A DNA stretch of 64,000 nt from Sporolactobacillus terrae DSM 11697 (GTDB lineage Bacteria > Bacillota > Bacilli > Bacillales > Sporolactobacillaceae): the NCBI RefSeq assembly GCF_000648615.1, contig NZ_JFZC01000041.1, positions 113,308 to 177,307 of the forward strand, written 5' to 3'. Below are positions 59,448 to 64,000 of this stretch, in pieces; positions within the stretch are counted from its first letter, which is position 1, and each line of letters opens with the position of its first letter. Position numbers and translations under genes: made by a program. The notes below the pieces were generated by a model, which saw only the letters and a program-made list of their open reading frames with translations, had not been told where the DNA came from and searched no databases.

Positions 59448-61157
59448 ATGTCAATTACAAATGAAACAGCCAATCTGCATCAGAACGATCCAGCGGTACT
59501 TTGTTGTCTGAGAAACAAAGGAACGATTATTTCTGCGTCTGATCTTGAAGATCCTGCCATTGTTCCCGACCTGCAAGAATCCGGGTTACTGACCATTCCC
59601 GAGGATGCGCTGACGATCGGTCAGGTATTGGGCGCGACCTTGAAAGAAGATACAGATGCCATGACGTCATTGACCGCGAAATTACTCGATGGCTATTCAA
59701 ATAAGGCAGGTGAATCAGAAGATAAGCGCTTATCCGCGCCAACGGATTCGGGTACATCGCAGCCTGCGGGCGTCATAAAATTTAGCATCAGCAACGTGCA
59801 AGGCCAGATTGAATTGCCGGATGGGTTAAGTACGATTGGTTTGCCGTTTACGGTGCCACCCGTTGAACAAAAGCCGGAAGATAAAATCATTCGTACGCTG
59901 ACGCAAAAAGAATTTGCCGTTCAGAAGGTTTGTATGGGGACGGAGACGTCATTTAAACACGGAACGCTGACGCTTCGTCAGGACTTGTGCGAGGATTCGC
60001 TCAAGGCGGATCCATTAGTGAAAGCTGCGGAAATGGACATTATCCCCCCGGATCAACGGCATGTGTATGCCAACACGATTATGGATGTCATGCCGATTGC
60101 GGCGAAAGTAGAAGGCCTATTGGGCGAAGGTGCGACCCATGTGATGAGCGGGGTCGTGATCATGCTGACCGGGGTCGATGAAAAAGGCGTTCAAGTGCAT
60201 GAGTTTGGCTCCTGTGAAGGATATCTTGATGAAAACATTCGATTTGGACGTCTGGGCTGTCCGGATCCGGAAGATATCATCATCCGTGTCAATGTCACCA
60301 TACAGGAAAATACCGGGATGGAACGCCGCGGACCTTATGCGGCGCATAAGGCTTGTGATTCAATCATTCAAGAGATCCGCGAGGTACTGAAGCGCGCGCC
60401 TGCGGAAGCATGCACGAAGCAGGATGTGTTCCATGATTGGAAGCGGCCGGGTAAGCCGCGGGTGATGCTTGTAAAGGAAATTATGGGCCAAGGCGCGATG
60501 CATGATAACGTGCTGCTCCCTGCAGAACCGGCAGGTGTTGAAGGCGGACAGCGCAATGTCGATCTCGGAAATGTACCGGTCGTCTTGTCGCCAAATGAAG
60601 TGCGCGACGGTGGAATTCATGCACTGACCTGCATTGGGCCGTCGACAAAGGAGGATACGCGTCATTATTTTCGCGAACCGCTTGTTAATCTAATGGCTGA
60701 GGATGAAGAAATTAACTTGGTTGGCGTGGTCTTTATCGGCAGTCCGCAAGTCAATGATGAAAAATCCTATGTCTCTGCCCGTCTCGGTGCTTGGGCGGAA
60801 GCGCTAGACGTTGAAGGAGCCATTGTTACTACAGAGGGATTTGGAAACAACCATATTGATTTTGCGGAAAACATCGATCAGATCGGCCGCCGCGGCATCG
60901 ATGTCGTCGGTGTTTCCTATTGCGCGTATCAGGGACAGCTGGTCGTAGGAAATAAACACATGGATGCAATGATCGAACTCAATAAAGATCCGGAAGGCTT
61001 TGAAAACGAGATTCTAGGCGACAGCACGCTCTGCCCGCAGGACGCCAAGCGCGCTTTGCTGATGCTGAAAACCAAAATGGCCGGCATTCCAATCGAACCT
61101 GCCAACCGTCAATGGGAACAGGCAGTTATCGATGCAAATCAGCAGATGATCCGGTAA
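59448..61157 (+). CDS. prdA: D-proline reductase proprotein PrdA
   Basis: PrdA is cleaved autocatalytically at a Thr-Cys bond, and the Cys becomes the pyruvoyl cofactor that binds D-proline. In this 569-residue protein the likely site is Thr394-Cys395 (HALTCIGPSTKEDT), which would give about 43-kDa and 19-kDa parts, comparable with the 45- and 23-kDa subunits of C. sticklandii. The C-terminal part has VGVVFIGSPQVNDEKSYV and TTEGFGNNHIDF, shared with GrdE/PrdA. AAAGGAG precedes the ATG. Confidence 0.95.
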   Translation: MSITNETANLHQNDPAVLCCLRNKGTIISASDLEDPAIVPDLQESGLLTIPEDALTIGQVLGATLKEDTDAMTSLTAKLLDGYSNKAGESEDKRLSAPTDSGTSQPAGVIKFSISNVQGQIELPDGLSTIGLPFTVPPVEQKPEDKIIRTLTQKEFAVQKVCMGTETSFKHGTLTLRQDLCEDSLKADPLVKAAEMDIIPPDQRHVYANTIMDVMPIAAKVEGLLGEGATHVMSGVVIMLTGVDEKGVQVHEFGSCEGYLDENIRFGRLGCPDPEDIIIRVNVTIQENTGMERRGPYAAHKACDSIIQEIREVLKRAPAEACTKQDVFHDWKRPGKPRVMLVKEIMGQGAMHDNVLLPAEPAGVEGGQRNVDLGNVPVVLSPNEVRDGGIHALTCIGPSTKEDTRHYFREPLVNLMAEDEEINLVGVVFIGSPQVNDEKSYVSARLGAWAEALDVEGAIVTTEGFGNNHIDFAENIDQIGRRGIDVVGVSYCAYQGQLVVGNKHMDAMIELNKDPEGFENEILGDSTLCPQDAKRALLMLKTKMAGIPIEPANRQWEQAVIDANQQMIR

Positions 61158-61169
61158 GGATGTGATCCG

Positions 61170-61358
61170 ATGGACTATGAACTCACACCGAAACTTTTGC
61201 CCGGTAAGATTCTCGAGGTAACCGAACGTGAAGTGAAAGTGACCTTGAAAGGACGCATGGGGATCATTATCGTGCCGCTTCGCTGTGTCCTTACCGATCA
61301 ACCGCTTCACGTTGGTCTGAAAATCCAAGTCTATTTAAGCTATATTCAAGTCATTTAA
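61170..61358 (+). CDS. Small protein between prdA and prdB (CBO2463/CBO2479-like)
   Basis: A 62-residue protein (MDYELTPKLLPGKILEVTER, then VKVTLKGRMGIIIVPLRCVL) with a predicted small beta-barrel character. Clostridial prd operons carry a similarly small gene between prdA and prdB, which I recall under the name CBO2463/CBO2479 domain. Its role is unknown; a maturation or assembly factor for PrdA is conceivable. Confidence 0.75.
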   Translation: MDYELTPKLLPGKILEVTEREVKVTLKGRMGIIIVPLRCVLTDQPLHVGLKIQVYLSYIQVI

Positions 61359-61479
61359 ATGGTGTGCAGGATTTATTTTCACTCTGGCAATTGATGAAGA
61401 TGCTCGGGTTATGCGTTCTTGAGTGACGCGATTCATCGTGACTTTTTCGATATTCATTATAGAGAAGGAAGGAAAAAAC

Positions 61480-62205
61480 ATGCAATTAACAACCGCTCAG
61501 CACTTGAAGTCCGAAATCTATGTTCCGATCACGCCGCCTCCGGTATGGACGGAGTTAACCAAACCGTTACATGAGTGTACGGTTGCATTCTGTACTGCAG
61601 GCGGTGTCCATCTGAAATCGCAGCCGCGCTTTAATCTCTCGGGGGATTATTCGTTTCGAACAATTCCATCGGATACGCCATCTTCTGAGTTGATGGTCAG
61701 CCATGGTGGATTTGACAATAGCGATGTAAACAAAGATATTAATTCAATGCTCCCAATTGATCGACTTCATGAATTAGAAAAAGAAGGTTTCATCGGAAAG
61801 GTTGCGCCGGTTTTAATTGGTTTTATGGGCGGCGGCGGAAACGTTCAAAAGTTTAAGCAGGAAACGGGGCCTGCGATTGCTGAGATCTTGAAGGAGGAAG
61901 CGGTCGACATTGCGGTCTTTACAGGTGGATGCGGCACATGTCATCGCTCGGCCACCCTGGTCGAACGTGCAGTTGAATCCGTCGGCATTTCCACAGCGAT
62001 TATAGCTGCTCTGCCACCGATTGCCAAGCAGCAAGGGGCGCCCCGGATTACCGCTCCCCATGTACCAATTGGTTCCAACGCAGGCGAACCGCATAATGTC
62101 GCGATGCAGACCGCGATACTCAAAGATACGCTGACGGCCATTGAGGAAATGACGACATTCGGACAAATGAAAACACTGCCTTATGAATACAGACATAATG
62201 TTTAA
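61480..62205 (+). CDS. prdB: D-proline reductase subunit PrdB with Cys in place of selenocysteine
   Basis: PrdB carries the redox group that attacks D-proline bound to the PrdA pyruvoyl. The 241-residue protein has the family motifs SEIYVPITPPPVWT, SHGGFDNSDVNKDIN and IGFMGGGG. The active segment reads FTGGCGTCHRSA: Cys151 (codon TGC at 61930-61932) occupies the position that is Sec (UGA) in the characterised clostridial enzyme, next to Cys154. No in-frame UGA occurs. The ATG at 61480 follows AAGGAAGG. The result is a selenium-independent-looking enzyme. Confidence 0.93.
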   Translation: MQLTTAQHLKSEIYVPITPPPVWTELTKPLHECTVAFCTAGGVHLKSQPRFNLSGDYSFRTIPSDTPSSELMVSHGGFDNSDVNKDINSMLPIDRLHELEKEGFIGKVAPVLIGFMGGGGNVQKFKQETGPAIAEILKEEAVDIAVFTGGCGTCHRSATLVERAVESVGISTAIIAALPPIAKQQGAPRITAPHVPIGSNAGEPHNVAMQTAILKDTLTAIEEMTTFGQMKTLPYEYRHNV

Positions 62206-62291
62206 GCCGGAACACTGACGAGGGGAAGCCGTTTAGAAAAAATACGGATGATTTTTAATCGAGCAAAATTTATAAAAAGGAAGGTATGGCG

Positions 62292-63530
62292 ATGAAACTG
62301 TCAGACGTGCACAAAACTGCCAGTGAAATTAAGGCACTCACGAGAAAGTACATGATAGATACGTATGAACGGTATGATTTTGTGGCTCAAACGGCCAAGG
62401 GGATGTATCTCTATGATGAGGAGGGCCATGCTTATCTTGATTTTTACGGAGGGATTGCCGTTAATAGTGCAGGAAACTGCAATGAAAAGGTTGTCGCCGC
62501 CGTTCAAGATCAGGTTGGTGACCTCATGCATACCTTCAATTATCCCTATACCCTTCCACAAGTCCTTCTTGCAGAACGGGTGTGCAAAGTGCTGGCGATG
62601 GATAAAATTTTTTATCAGAGTACCGGTACTGAAGCGAATGAAGCGATGATCAAAATGGCGCGTAAGTATGGCGTAGATCACTATGGACCGAATAAATATC
62701 ACATCATCACGGCGAAAGGGAGCTTTCACGGCAGAACATATGGGGCGATGTCTGCGACCGGTCAGCCGGATAACGCTTGCCAGGTTGGCTTTAAGCCGGT
62801 CGTTCCCGGATTCAGCTACGCCGAGTTCAATAATCTCGATGATTTTCGGGCGCATGTGACCGATGATACGATTGCGATTATGCTGGAACCGATACAGGGG
62901 GAAGGCGGGGTGAACCCTGCAACGCCCGAATTTATGAAAGGGATCGCCGACTTGTGCAAGGAAAAAGGTCTATTGCTGCTTCTCGATGAAATTCAGACCG
63001 GTTGGTGCCGAAGCGGCAACGTTATGGCCTACATGGATTACGGGGTCAAACCAGACATCGTTTCGATGGCCAAGGCACTTGGCGGCGGGATGCCCATTTC
63101 CGCGATTTGCGCAACTGAAGAGGTTTCCAAGGCGTTCACAATGGGCGCGCACGGAACGACGTTTGGCGGAAATCCGGTGTGCTGCGCGGCCGCCTATGCT
63201 GAAGTAAACGAACTGCTCAACAGAGATCTTGCTGGCAATGCAAAAAAAGTCGGCAATTATCTGGTTGAAAAACTGAAGACTCTCCCTCACGTGAAAGAAG
63301 TTCGGGGAAAAGGATTGATGATTGGCATCGAATTTGACGCGCCAGCAGGCTATGCCATCAAGCATGGCTGTTTGGATCGGAACATGCTCGTGACCTTAAT
63401 CGGTGATCGCATCATCCGCCTTTTGCCGCCGCTGATTGCCACAAAAGAAGACTGTGATCAAGCCTATGAGATCTTGAAAGCCGCAGCTATAGCAGTTATA
63501 GAATACAATGAAAGCCCGCATGCTGTATAA
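62292..63530 (+). CDS. Class III aminotransferase, ornithine/acetylornithine type
   Basis: A 412-residue PLP class III aminotransferase with YLDFYGGIAVNSAGN, GTEANEAMIKMAR, GSFHGRTYGAMSATGQ, LDEIQTGWCRSG and the PLP Lys in SMAKALGGGMP. It resembles ArgD/RocD (acetylornithine or ornithine aminotransferase). Its place 86 bp after prdB suggests a supply route from ornithine via glutamate semialdehyde and pyrroline-5-carboxylate to proline, or another omega-amino acid role. The ATG at 62292 is chosen because AAAAGGAAGG is then correctly spaced. Confidence 0.85.
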   Translation: MKLSDVHKTASEIKALTRKYMIDTYERYDFVAQTAKGMYLYDEEGHAYLDFYGGIAVNSAGNCNEKVVAAVQDQVGDLMHTFNYPYTLPQVLLAERVCKVLAMDKIFYQSTGTEANEAMIKMARKYGVDHYGPNKYHIITAKGSFHGRTYGAMSATGQPDNACQVGFKPVVPGFSYAEFNNLDDFRAHVTDDTIAIMLEPIQGEGGVNPATPEFMKGIADLCKEKGLLLLLDEIQTGWCRSGNVMAYMDYGVKPDIVSMAKALGGGMPISAICATEEVSKAFTMGAHGTTFGGNPVCCAAAYAEVNELLNRDLAGNAKKVGNYLVEKLKTLPHVKEVRGKGLMIGIEFDAPAGYAIKHGCLDRNMLVTLIGDRIIRLLPPLIATKEDCDQAYEILKAAAIAVIEYNESPHAV

Positions 63531-63610
63531 GTTGCGCATTTTCAAAGGAATAAAACTGTATGTGACACACGTGAGCGGGTGCCCGAAGAACCCTTTGCAC
63601 CATGAAAAAT

Positions 63611-63643
63611 CGACTGTTCGAGCAAAGAACAGCCGGTTTTTCT
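63611..63643 (+). terminator. Terminator of the prd operon
   Basis: CGACTGTTC pairs with GAACAGCCG (one A-C mismatch), followed by GTTTTTCT. Confidence 0.7.
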
Positions 63644-64000
63644 CACAGAACAAGAAAGTATAAGATTTTGCCCCCTTCAGACCAATAGCCCAGTGTCTTG
63701 GCCAAGAGTCAAAGCGGAGGTGCTCTGGCGCCTGCGGGATCGCGCCTTGTTGATGCGAGCCAGCGAGTAACCGAAGCGACGATTCAGCACCGAAAAGACA
63801 CGAGTCCATCACACATGTATGAAGAAACTTTCCTAAAGGAACTTTCGCTAAGTGCGCATACGTCCTGTATGAAACGCGAAAACCACCGCATCCTGCGGAA
63901 GTAAGGACCGGACGCTTTTTGCCCGGTTTTTCTTACAGGATAAGAAAGTATATGATTTTGACCTGTCTTCAAACCAATAGCCCAGTGTCTTGGCCGAGAA
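63630..64000. repeat. Composite dispersed repeat, copy f, with a duplicated module, runs off the window
   Basis: The module CGGTTTTTCT.ACAG...AAGAAAGTATA.GATTTTG...ACCAATAGCCCAGTGTCTTGGCC occurs at about 63634-63710 and again from about 63927 to the edge. Between them lie the CTCTGGCGCCTGCGGGATCGC core, GATTCAGCACCGAAAAGACA and AAAGGAACTTTCGCTAAGTG blocks. Confidence 0.85.

Overview
The window reads as a chromosomal segment of a low-to-moderate GC, endospore-lineage Firmicute (Bacillales). Supporting features are the preQ1-I riboswitch, Bacillus-type ferredoxin, HemY-type porphyrinogen oxidase, AnsR/AnsA pair, DUF1540 protein, strong AGGAGG ribosome sites and TTG/GTG starts. The D-2-hydroxyacid dehydrogenase and the general gene style make a Sporolactobacillaceae-like lactic organism a reasonable guess, but this is inference and no rRNA is present.

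Layout. 1-2843: end of an aromatic amino acid operon (aroA-tyrA-aroK), then hemY (minus), a small P-loop kinase with a structured leader, and a ZIP metal transporter. 5964-6920: intergenic region full of dispersed repeats. 6921-11485: NlpC/P60-LysM hydrolase, membrane protein, a YciI pseudogene, a 21-bp-repeat coiled-coil protein, a DUF1540 protein and a GNAT. 11566-14029: LysR regulator divergent from an unusual ACT-MFS fusion. 14083-16730: redox operon (cupin, ferredoxin, DUF488, membrane-tethered flavodoxin-like protein) divergent from a Crp/Fnr regulator, with an Fnr-like palindrome between them. 16934-18885: preQ1 riboswitch controlling a queuosine-precursor transporter, queF and queC. 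19119-21499: isochorismatase-like hydrolase, lone Imm-5-type protein, nitroreductase. 21891-29538: a complete Wadjet (JetD-A-B-C) plasmid-defence operon.

29604-32144: an aromatic aminotransferase and a D-2-hydroxyacid dehydrogenase, preceded by a 20-codon Phe/Tyr-rich leader peptide and alternative hairpins. This looks like a translation-coupled attenuator, which would be unusual in a group that normally uses T-boxes. 32311-42152: BirA-boxed bioY, a DrrAB-type ABC exporter with TetR, an ImmA-like protein lacking its catalytic Glu, a Mn/Zn ABC transporter with two operators, and a MocR regulator with an aminotransferase. 42239-49790: a chimeric secreted cupin, a small AT-rich gene, then a LevR/ManR-type sigma-54 activator and a mannose-family PTS operon with a -24/-12 promoter and five helically phased enhancer repeats. 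49917-52853: MarR-EmrB-EmrA efflux operon. 53274-54701: ansR/ansA.

54899-63530: a Stickland-type D-proline reductase locus. It holds a sigma-54 activator (PrdR-like), two tandem dyads, a sigma-54 promoter, proline racemase, PrdC, PrdA proprotein, a small PrdA/PrdB spacer protein, PrdB and an ornithine/acetylornithine-type aminotransferase. PrdB has Cys (CGTC) where characterised enzymes are recalled to carry selenocysteine, so this appears to be a selenium-independent version. The two sigma-54 systems, the Wadjet operon and the attenuated aromatic operon are the most informative parts. Several copies of a composite non-coding repeat and several 21-bp-period minisatellites are scattered between the operons.
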